From the NCBI GenBank assembly GCA_963627915.1, contig CAVGCY010000012.1, positions 1-64,000 on the forward strand: a DNA stretch of 64,000 bases. The letters run 5' to 3'. Position numbers and translations under genes: made by a program. Positions 43,729 through 50,839 of this stretch are shown here, in pieces. The stretch is from CALACW01 sp963627915 (lineage in GTDB: Bacteria; Bacillota; Clostridia; Oscillospirales; Acutalibacteraceae). The notes beneath the pieces are model-generated. The model saw only the letters and a program-made list of their open reading frames with translations, was not told where the DNA came from and did no database searches. The first letter of the stretch is position 1; every line of letters begins with the position of its first letter.

Positions 43729-44873
43729 CTGCTCACACCGTCCGAGCTTTTGCAGAAATAAACGCCGAACGCGTCCGACAGCGCGGGAAATTCCCTTAAA
43801 TACTCACGCGTAATTTTCTCGGTTATACTCTCCTTGAACGCCGGGTCAATAAGAGCGACGCAGCATCCCTTAAATCCCGCGCCGGAGAATCTGCCTCCGT
43901 AAATACCGTCGGTATCGAGCATTATATCATATAATTTTTTAAGCTCCGGAGAACCCGTTTCATATGAATAAATCGAGCTGTGACCGCTTTCAAACGACAG
44001 TCTGCCGAATGTATCGATATCGCCCTGCCGCCATGCGGATATGCCCTTTTCAACGCGCTCCTGCTCGGAATACCAGTGTTCGGCGCGTTTTCTCCAATTA
44101 TCGGGAAGCTTATCCTTATACTCATTAAACACCTCGGGAGGAATCTGACGAAGCCGCTTATCCGCAAAATTCCCGTAAGGCATGCCGGAGAAAGCCAGCA
44201 GAGCATACGCCGCGCTTTGAATCTCGTCAACTCTCATATTATACGCCGAACCTACGAGCGTACGGGGAACCCCGGAGAAAAATACGGCTATTTCATACGG
44301 CTTCATACCTTTGCCGGGGGCTATCGTTTCATGCGTGCCGTCGAATGTGTCGACAAAAAGAAGGCAGTCCTTTTTTGCGTAAACCTCGCACGACTGATCC
44401 ATGCGTCCGCACTTAACTCCGACATACTCGTTCTCGGATTTGAGCGCGGTATCTATAAGCTCCTCGCTCGTCAGTATAATTCCGTTAGCCTTTATAACAG
44501 CCGAAATAAACGCAATGGTAACGGCGGCGGAGGACGAAAGTCCGCCTATGGGCAAAGTACCCTCGATATATGCTTCGATTCCGTTTTCAATCGTTCTCGT
44601 TCTCGAAAGAACATGAACCGCGCCCCTGAGATAATCAGCCCAGTCGCCCTGCTTGCGTTCGGGAATTTTATCCGCGGAAAAACGAACCTCGCCGTTGAAG
44701 TTTGCCGAACGAAGCGTAAATTTTCCGCCGGGGACAACGTTATAGCTTACGGTAATGCCCTTGTTCAGAGCAAAACCCGATATTTTTCCGAATTGAATAT
44801 CGGAATGCGCTCCGATAGGCGCAACTCTGTAGGGACAAAACGTTTTAAATTGATATTCCTTCACAGCGTTCAC
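43725..44873 (-). CDS. GHMP-family sugar kinase, galactokinase-like
   Basis: The 382 residues follow galactokinase order: substrate loop near residue 17, ATP loop LPIGGLSSSAAV near residue 110, the GRMDQSCEVYAKKDCLLFVD block, and the late GRFSGAGFKGCCVAL motif. The first signature is unusual: APIGAHSDIQFGK replaces the galactokinase GRxNLIGEHTDYNGG, so Glu-His is Ala-His and the tyrosine that binds galactose is changed. The substrate may be another sugar such as arabinose, mannose or a uronic acid. It overlaps the nucleotidyltransferase gene and follows a secreted LRR-dockerin gene by 17 bases. Confidence 0.85.
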   Translation of the reverse strand: MNAVKEYQFKTFCPYRVAPIGAHSDIQFGKISGFALNKGITVSYNVVPGGKFTLRSANFNGEVRFSADKIPERKQGDWADYLRGAVHVLSRTRTIENGIEAYIEGTLPIGGLSSSAAVTIAFISAVIKANGIILTSEELIDTALKSENEYVGVKCGRMDQSCEVYAKKDCLLFVDTFDGTHETIAPGKGMKPYEIAVFFSGVPRTLVGSAYNMRVDEIQSAAYALLAFSGMPYGNFADKRLRQIPPEVFNEYKDKLPDNWRKRAEHWYSEQERVEKGISAWRQGDIDTFGRLSFESGHSSIYSYETGSPELKKLYDIMLDTDGIYGGRFSGAGFKGCCVALIDPAFKESITEKITREYLREFPALSDAFGVYFCKSSDGVSR

Positions 44874-44890
44874 ATCCTAATTGTTTTTAA

Positions 44891-47362
44891 TCACCAGATA
44901 CTGTCTATTTTTGCGGAAACTCTCAAAATCGAGCGCGCGTCCGAAGCCGTAACGGAGTCGCTGAAATCAACGTCCGCTGCTCTTACGCGGATTTTTACGG
45001 CATTATCGAGCTTCGACGCAATTCTCAGAGCCGTACGTGCGTCGGACGCGGAAATAAGTCCGTTTGAATCAACGTCGCCCCTGACGGCGATATCGAGATA
45101 TTTTCCCTTTTCTTCGAGGGAAAGCTTCATTCCCGTTATGACAAGCACGTCGCCGGCGTCAATCTTATTTCCGTCTGCGGACAAAAGCGACCGAACCTTT
45201 GCCGCCTTAAACATATCCGAAATATCCGAAAGCGACTTACCCGCGTCTATTACGACATAGCCGTTTGCAAAATCGCAAAGCATTCTTGCGTTTTTACCCG
45301 TTATGATATCGTACTTTGCCTCGCCTATTCCCACATACGCAAATCCGTTTTCCACGGCGTACGTCTTTGACGGAGAGTTGGGAACGCATATGAATTTAAC
45401 GCCGTCGTTTTTAACGGCTCCGCCGTTTGAATCCTTTACAAATCCGTACGAGCACTCGCCCATCGCATACTGTCCGGCGGGAAGCTCTATCGTTTTATAT
45501 TCCTTACAGTCAAAAAACGCGTACGAACCTATACCCTCAAGCACGGAGGCGTTATTATATATAACGTTTTCAAGACTTGTACAGCCCTCGAACGCCCTTT
45601 CCTTAACGGCGTAAACGGCACAAGTAAGCGTAAACTGTCTGATATTCTTACATCCGGAGAACGCGCCCTCCTGAATGATCTCAATCGTATCGGGAAGAGT
45701 TATCGAATTTGCAAGACAATCCTTAAACGCATATTTGTTAATCTGCGCGACGGTATAGCCCTCGCGGACGCAGTCTCTTATAACAACGTCCTTATTTGCG
45801 GTCGAACTCTCATATGACGTTACGGCGGTATAGCCTTTTTTCTCCTTAAAATCATATGAAACGTAATTTACGCCGTCAACGGTATCGTAATGCTCCCAGT
45901 TGCCGAGATATGAAACGAATTTTAATCCGTCAATTTTCTGTTCAACGGAGTTTGAGGTAAATTTTGAAACGGAAACATAATCCCATATGTTTTTGTAAGT
46001 TACCTTCTCGCCGTCCGTTTTTACAATAACGGAAAGTACGCTTCTGTAATCAAGATTCTTCTCCTCGGCGGAATCAACCCTTAAAATAACCTTCGACTGT
46101 CCGTCCGAGTCGGTCGAAATCTCACACTTGCCGCTTTCGTCGACGGCGGCGGCTCTTACTATTTTAACGTCGGGCTTAAACGTAAGCTCCATGTAATAAT
46201 CGTTTGCGAATCCCGCGCCGGCGGTATAGAAGAGATATTCCTCATTAAGGCTCTCGCCGTCGCCGTACCTGTTGTACGTCGCGTCAAAACCCCTGAACCA
46301 GCTGTTTCCGTACTTTTCGGGAGTATAGACCGACGAGAGAGTCTGCGCCGTCACATTCGCACGTCTGCCGTTTATTATTGCGGAATCCGAAACAAACGAG
46401 GATGAAAAATCATCGTAAACGCTCACGCCCGAATTAAGAGTAACCGGTATATACGCAACATACGAATCCACATACTTTTCACTCGTCATTGCGGTAATAA
46501 TTACGGAATTTGACTCGGAATCTATAACAACGTTTGAATTAACCGCGCCGTCAGAGAACATAACCGCCTCCTCGCCGAGAGTAAGCTTGCTCTTATCCGC
46601 GGAAACGCTTACAATCATCGACTTTACATTTCCGAGACTAAGCCTAACGGCGGCATACGCCTTATTGTTAAAATCGGAATAAACGTAAAATTCAACGCTT
46701 GCCGATACGACTTTTTCCGGCTCGGCGTTCTTATCCGCTTCGCTCGAAGCTTCTTCCGCGCTTACAATCTCCGTTATACTTTCCGATTCCGTCTTTGAAA
46801 CGACCTCGCTTACGTCTTTATCTTCGGCGGGGGACGTTGTTTCCTTTACGGCCGTTTCCTCCTTGACCGCCGCCTTGAACGATTCGGGGTCAAATTTATT
46901 CGCGTCGACTATTTTCAATTCGCACTTTGTCTTTTCACCGTCTGCGGCATATTCCGAAAGAGTAAATGTATCCTCGATTTTTCCCGAAAAAGACGATTCA
47001 GTCTTATATGCGATTCGTCCGGAATAAACAAGCTCGTTTACGTTGTATCCCTTTTCAAAGCTCAGCATAAGAACGGCCGAATTATCCGTATGCGACGCTT
47101 TGCCGCTGACGGGCGGCATAATCGAGCCGAAACAGCCCGCAACGCTAACCGAATCGAGAGAGACAAGCGAAATTTCCGCCTCCGAAACGGATTTTCCCGT
47201 AAACAAATACACATCGGCGTATTTTGCTCCTGTCGACTTATTCTCGCTGACGGCAAGATATACCTCGGCGGTATCTGCGGCAAATCCGGTTACGACCATG
47301 GACGCGGCAAGAGCGATAACCGCAAGAACCGCGGTAATTTTAACTATAAAGCTTTTTTTCAT
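44891..47362 (-). CDS. Secreted BspA-type LRR protein with C-terminal dockerin
   Basis: The 823 residues comprise a signal peptide (about 1-28), two or more beta-rich domains (YADVYLFTGKSVSEAE..., then a related EFYVYSDFNNKAYAAVRLSLG copy), separated by a Glu/Ser/Thr-rich linker near 165-220, a set of leucine-rich repeats of the BspA/LRR_5 kind (INKYAFKDC, IQEGAFSGCKNIRQF, VKERAFEGCTSLENV, IGSYAFFDCKEYKTI) and a type I dockerin (GDVDSNGLISASDARTAL, ADVDFSDSVTASDARSIL). Such proteins bind host or dietary surfaces. Attachment to a cohesin scaffold is inferred from the dockerin. The beta-rich halves could be cohesin-like but I cannot show this. Confidence 0.85.
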   Translation of the reverse strand: MKKSFIVKITAVLAVIALAASMVVTGFAADTAEVYLAVSENKSTGAKYADVYLFTGKSVSEAEISLVSLDSVSVAGCFGSIMPPVSGKASHTDNSAVLMLSFEKGYNVNELVYSGRIAYKTESSFSGKIEDTFTLSEYAADGEKTKCELKIVDANKFDPESFKAAVKEETAVKETTSPAEDKDVSEVVSKTESESITEIVSAEEASSEADKNAEPEKVVSASVEFYVYSDFNNKAYAAVRLSLGNVKSMIVSVSADKSKLTLGEEAVMFSDGAVNSNVVIDSESNSVIITAMTSEKYVDSYVAYIPVTLNSGVSVYDDFSSSFVSDSAIINGRRANVTAQTLSSVYTPEKYGNSWFRGFDATYNRYGDGESLNEEYLFYTAGAGFANDYYMELTFKPDVKIVRAAAVDESGKCEISTDSDGQSKVILRVDSAEEKNLDYRSVLSVIVKTDGEKVTYKNIWDYVSVSKFTSNSVEQKIDGLKFVSYLGNWEHYDTVDGVNYVSYDFKEKKGYTAVTSYESSTANKDVVIRDCVREGYTVAQINKYAFKDCLANSITLPDTIEIIQEGAFSGCKNIRQFTLTCAVYAVKERAFEGCTSLENVIYNNASVLEGIGSYAFFDCKEYKTIELPAGQYAMGECSYGFVKDSNGGAVKNDGVKFICVPNSPSKTYAVENGFAYVGIGEAKYDIITGKNARMLCDFANGYVVIDAGKSLSDISDMFKAAKVRSLLSADGNKIDAGDVLVITGMKLSLEEKGKYLDIAVRGDVDSNGLISASDARTALRIASKLDNAVKIRVRAADVDFSDSVTASDARSILRVSAKIDSIW

Positions 47363-47508
47363 ATCTACAGATAACCTCCGATTTTTATCTTATTGACAAT
47401 TTTATTTTCAAACGCGGACTGCATTGCATACGAGCTTTGCGTTTTTCATATTGACCTCGCAGCGGCGCTGCCGGTTATTTGTTTGAAGCAGCAATTCATA
47501 TTTTTAAA

Positions 47509-48261
47509 TTATTGCTTTACCTCTCCGTAAAACACGTCGAGCATCTCCCCGTCCGCGCTCGCAATCGTAAGAGAGCCGGAGCGGTTGATTTTTACCGCCG
47601 TGTATTTTTTATTTTCATATTCGACCTCTCGTCCGACGGTATACGAATACCTGTTCAGAAGCCCGACGTATCCGTCAATCTCCCCGTTGTCCGCAGACGT
47701 TATTTTCTTATTAAACACAAGGTCGTCAAGAATGTTCACGATAAGCGAAACAAGCGAAATATTATCCGCGCCGAACGATTTCAAATTAAGCGAACCCGCC
47801 CTGCCTTTCAAATCATCGGGAAAGTCAATCGTATCCGTATTGATTCCTATACCGGCGACGGCAGTAATATCCTTTGAAAAAACAAGCGTTTCGACAAGGA
47901 TTCCGCAGATTTTTTTGCCGTTTAAATAAATATCGTTCGGCCACTTTATCCGGGCGGATTCGCCCGTGATGTTTTCTACAGCCTCCCTGACGGCAAGCGA
48001 CGCGGCAAGCGTCAGAAACGACAGATATTTTTCACTCGACGTAAATTTATACGGAATCGAAAAATAAATTCCGCCGTTTGAATAAAAGCTCCTGCCCAGA
48101 CGTCCTCTGCCTGCGGTCTGACGCTGCGCGGCGACGACGGGCATTGAATCGGAAACGTTATTTTTCAAATAAAGATTTGTCGAGTTCACGGTATCGAAAA
48201 ACTCGAATTTACGTCCCGGGCAAAGCGATTCAAGACGTTTTTCGCATTCGCGCATTCTCAT
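47509..48261 (-). CDS. birA: Biotin-[acetyl-CoA carboxylase] ligase
   Basis: The 250-residue enzyme makes biotinyl-AMP and attaches biotin to carrier proteins. The motifs are FFDTVNSTNLYLKN, the biotin-AMP loop AGRGRLGRSFYSNGGIYFS near residue 70, INTDTIDFP and the ARIKWPNDIYLNGKKICGIL lysine motif. There is no N-terminal winged helix, so it is the short, non-regulatory type. Its start overlaps the preceding gene by four bases (ATGA). Confidence 0.95.
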   Translation of the reverse strand: MRMRECEKRLESLCPGRKFEFFDTVNSTNLYLKNNVSDSMPVVAAQRQTAGRGRLGRSFYSNGGIYFSIPYKFTSSEKYLSFLTLAASLAVREAVENITGESARIKWPNDIYLNGKKICGILVETLVFSKDITAVAGIGINTDTIDFPDDLKGRAGSLNLKSFGADNISLVSLIVNILDDLVFNKKITSADNGEIDGYVGLLNRYSYTVGREVEYENKKYTAVKINRSGSLTIASADGEMLDVFYGEVKQ

Positions 48262-48731
48262 ACCCGATATTTAATTTTAACTACGGCTTTTCTTACGCTT
48301 ACGCCGTTTTTCATATCGGGGGCAATGCACGGCTTATGCGCTTCATACGGGTAAATAACGGCAAAATCGTTCTCCCCGTAAACAAACGACGAAGCGTTCG
48401 CATCCGTATCGTCCAGAAAAGCAATATCGCTCTTATCGTATTCATCGGAAACAATCTTCATTTTATCCGCATCGTCCGCGGTCACGACGTCGATACGCTC
48501 CGAGCCGGATATAACGCACTGTATATCTATCATTTCCGCGTGAGATTCGTATCTGCAGCCGTCAATCGGCTTGTTCGTATACGTATTTATATTTACGTTA
48601 ACAAGTCCCGGTATCAATTCGTAATTACCGTCCCCGACGTTTTTTGCGTTCTTTAAAAATTCAAACGCCTCTCCGAATCCCTCGTGAGAGGAATAATATC
48701 TGTCCGCATTTTTCAGATTATCGATTATCAT
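48258..48731 (-). CDS. YhcH/YjgK/YiaL-family protein
   Basis: This 157-residue cupin-like protein matches the YhcH/YjgK/YiaL family (beta-galactosidase subunit beta-like): MIIDNLKNADRYYSSHEGF at the start, the metal-site region GCRYESHAEMIDIQCVISG in the middle and DFAVIYPYEAHKPCIAP near the end. Members occur in sialic acid and pentose operons and may be sugar isomerases or anomerases. It lies between a phosphoesterase and birA with a 15-base gap and a 4-base overlap. Confidence 0.9.
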   Translation of the reverse strand: MIIDNLKNADRYYSSHEGFGEAFEFLKNAKNVGDGNYELIPGLVNVNINTYTNKPIDGCRYESHAEMIDIQCVISGSERIDVVTADDADKMKIVSDEYDKSDIAFLDDTDANASSFVYGENDFAVIYPYEAHKPCIAPDMKNGVSVRKAVVKIKYRV

Positions 48732-48746
48732 TATATCACACTTCCG

Positions 48747-49601
48747 TCAATCTTTTTCATTTTTCAATACTATATGTACAATCTCGGGCGGATTATTTAT
48801 TCTGAACGGAAATACGCTCTGTCCGATTCCCCGGCTTACAATCATACGCGTTCCGTCCGAGGAGTATATGCCCTCGGTATATTCGGGAAAAAATCCTTGT
48901 CCCGGAGCGACAAAACCGCCGACAAACGGAAGAATAAACTGTCCGCCGTGCGCGTGTCCCGTGAACGCAAGCTGTGCGCCCGAGGCGCATATTTCATCAA
49001 AATACTCCGGACGGTGAAAAAGCATTATGTTGTACATACTGTCCTTTACAAGACCGGTCATCGTCCGCTCGATAAGAGCTCTGCGCTTATCCATATCGCC
49101 GAAAAGCTCCGGATCGGCTATTCCGATAAGATTTATTTTTCCGCCGTCCTTTTCAATAAAAACGGACTCGTTGAAAAGCTCCTTTACGCCGTATTTATCA
49201 AACGCGGCCCGCATTTTATCATACTGCTCCTCTTCCCTCGCCTCATGATTTCCGCTGACAAAATAAACGTCCGAAATTTCCGCAAGACGCGATATTATTT
49301 CAACGGAGTTTTCACACGAGGGCGGATAGGACGAAACAATATCGCCCGTTATGAATATAACGTCTGGGGCGCAGGATTTGACGCTCTCAAAAAAATCCGG
49401 ACTGAGCCTTTTATAATCTGCATTATGTATATCGGAAAGATGAACTATGCTGTACGAATCAAATTCCTCCGGTATATCGCCGGACGAAACCGTAAATTCA
49501 TCGATATCGAGCGTCGTGTTGGATTCGCATACGGAAATACCGGAAACGGCAGCGGCCGTCAGTACGGCAAGAAAAGCAATCGCAATCCCTCTCTTTTTCA
49601 C
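48747..49601 (-). CDS. Membrane-anchored metallophosphoesterase (YkuE-like)
   Basis: The 284-residue enzyme has an N-terminal hydrophobic anchor (about residues 4-24) and a calcineurin-like catalytic domain facing outward: VHLSDIHN near residue 54, ITGDIVSS, GNHEAREE and a late FTGHAHGGQF. Two metal ions are expected. Related proteins act on nucleotides or lipid phosphates at the membrane. It heads the operon with the YhcH-family gene and birA, from the promoter at 49637. Confidence 0.92.
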   Translation of the reverse strand: MKKRGIAIAFLAVLTAAAVSGISVCESNTTLDIDEFTVSSGDIPEEFDSYSIVHLSDIHNADYKRLSPDFFESVKSCAPDVIFITGDIVSSYPPSCENSVEIISRLAEISDVYFVSGNHEAREEEQYDKMRAAFDKYGVKELFNESVFIEKDGGKINLIGIADPELFGDMDKRRALIERTMTGLVKDSMYNIMLFHRPEYFDEICASGAQLAFTGHAHGGQFILPFVGGFVAPGQGFFPEYTEGIYSSDGTRMIVSRGIGQSVFPFRINNPPEIVHIVLKNEKD

Positions 49602-49636
49602 ACGCGGCCGCCTCCGACAATTTTTTTACATTAAAA

Positions 49637-49665
49637 ATCTTAACATCCGCAATAAAAAAAGTCAA
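49637..49665 (-). promoter_or_regulatory. Promoter of the phosphoesterase-YhcH-birA operon
   Basis: On the minus strand TTGACT (49665-49660) and TAAGAT (49642-49637) with 17-base spacing. Confidence 0.82.
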
Positions 49666-49705
49666 GTAATACAAACAAAATCAGCCGTTTTGCTTTAATT
49701 GTTTA

Positions 49706-49734
49706 TTGAAATATAAGCAAATACATAATATAAT
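49706..49734 (+). promoter_or_regulatory. Promoter of the hypB-hypA-flavoprotein operon
   Basis: TTGAAA at 49706-49711 and perfect TATAAT at 49729-49734 with 17-base spacing, 20 bases before hypB. Confidence 0.87.
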
Positions 49735-49754
49735 AGATATCGGAGGAATTTAAA

Positions 49755-50423
49755 ATGGACAAATACAGAGTTATAGAAGTCAAGCAAAGCGTCTTTGAGG
49801 ACAATAACAGGGACGCTCAACTGCTGAGAAATTCACTCACGGAAAAAGGCGTTTACTTAATTAATTTAATGTCGTCGCCCGGCGCGGGAAAAACGACAAC
49901 GCTTACAAAATTAATACCGAAGCTTTCGGAAACTCTGAAAGTCGGAGTAATGGAGGCGGACATCGACTCGTCGGTTGACGCCGAAACAATATCCGAAACG
50001 GGAGCGAAGGTAATTCAGCTTCATACCGGCGGAATGTGCCACCTCGACGCGCAGATGACAAGACAGGGCATAAACGAGCTTGACGCGGACGGACTTGACC
50101 TCGTTATACTCGAAAACGTCGGAAATCTCGTATGTCCCGCGGAGTTCGACACGGGAGCGACGCTTAACATGATGATTCTCTCCGTACCGGAAGGACACGA
50201 TAAACCGCTTAAATATCCGCTCGTATTTGAGGTTTCAAACGTCTGCGTTATAAACAAAACCGACGTGCTGCCCTATTTTGATTTCGACGTAAAAAAAGTC
50301 GAGGAGTATGTAAAAATGAGGAATCCCGATATTAAATTATTCTTCATATCCGCAAAAACGGGCGAGGGAATCGGCGAACTTGCCGAATTTATAAAAGAAA
50401 AAGTTTCGGAGATTAAAAAATAA
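49755..50423 (+). CDS. hypB: Hydrogenase nickel incorporation GTPase
   Basis: HypB delivers Ni2+ to [NiFe] hydrogenase precursors (or urease) in a GTP-dependent step. The 222 residues contain the P-loop SSPGAGKTT near residue 40, the metal-site HTGGMCHLDA with cysteine and histidine, ILENVGNLVCPAEFD, and the NKTDVLPY guanine motif. There is no N-terminal His-rich store. GGAGG precedes the ATG. The stop overlaps the start of hypA by one base. Confidence 0.96.
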   Translation: MDKYRVIEVKQSVFEDNNRDAQLLRNSLTEKGVYLINLMSSPGAGKTTTLTKLIPKLSETLKVGVMEADIDSSVDAETISETGAKVIQLHTGGMCHLDAQMTRQGINELDADGLDLVILENVGNLVCPAEFDTGATLNMMILSVPEGHDKPLKYPLVFEVSNVCVINKTDVLPYFDFDVKKVEEYVKMRNPDIKLFFISAKTGEGIGELAEFIKEKVSEIKK

Positions 50424-50785
50424 TGCACGAACTGGGCATTGCGTTTCACATTTCGGACAGCGTTGAAAAAATCGCGAAGGAAAATAACGTAAAAGCCGTA
50501 AGCCGGGTAACGCTCGAGGTCGGCGAGGTTTCAACGGTAATTCCCGATTATCTTACCGACGTATGGAACTGGAACAGAAAACGCACTCAATATTTAAAGG
50601 AATGCGAGCTTAATATCGAAATTATCAGAGCCGTAACGTACTGCCGGGATTGTAAAAAGGAATATCCGACGGTAGCTTTCGGCAGGATATGCCCCTATTG
50701 CAAAAGCGAAAAAACGCATCTTGTAACGGGAAACGAAATTAATATCAAAGAAATTGAAGTTGAAGACGAGGACGACAGCGCTTAG
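50423..50785 (+). CDS. hypA: Hydrogenase nickel-binding chaperone
   Basis: HypA works with HypB in nickel delivery. The 120 residues have the N-terminal MHELGIAF with the nickel-binding histidine at position 2, and the structural zinc site CRDCKKEY ... RICPYCKSEK with four cysteines near residues 73-95. The acidic tail (EVEDEDDS) is unusual but harmless. No hydrogenase subunit, hypC, D, E or F lies in the window, so the client is elsewhere. The next gene starts 55 bases later on the same strand. Confidence 0.95.
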   Translation: MHELGIAFHISDSVEKIAKENNVKAVSRVTLEVGEVSTVIPDYLTDVWNWNRKRTQYLKECELNIEIIRAVTYCRDCKKEYPTVAFGRICPYCKSEKTHLVTGNEINIKEIEVEDEDDSA

Positions 50786-50839
50786 TAATTATAAAAATTC
50801 AAACACCGCACGGCGTAAAAAAGAGAGGAGATAATCATT

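Noticed and set aside
43980..45260. 426-codon plus-strand frame
   Set aside because: Antisense to the sugar kinase and LRR-dockerin genes, which have full motif support.
48684..49634. 316-codon plus-strand frame
   Set aside because: Antisense to the metallophosphoesterase.
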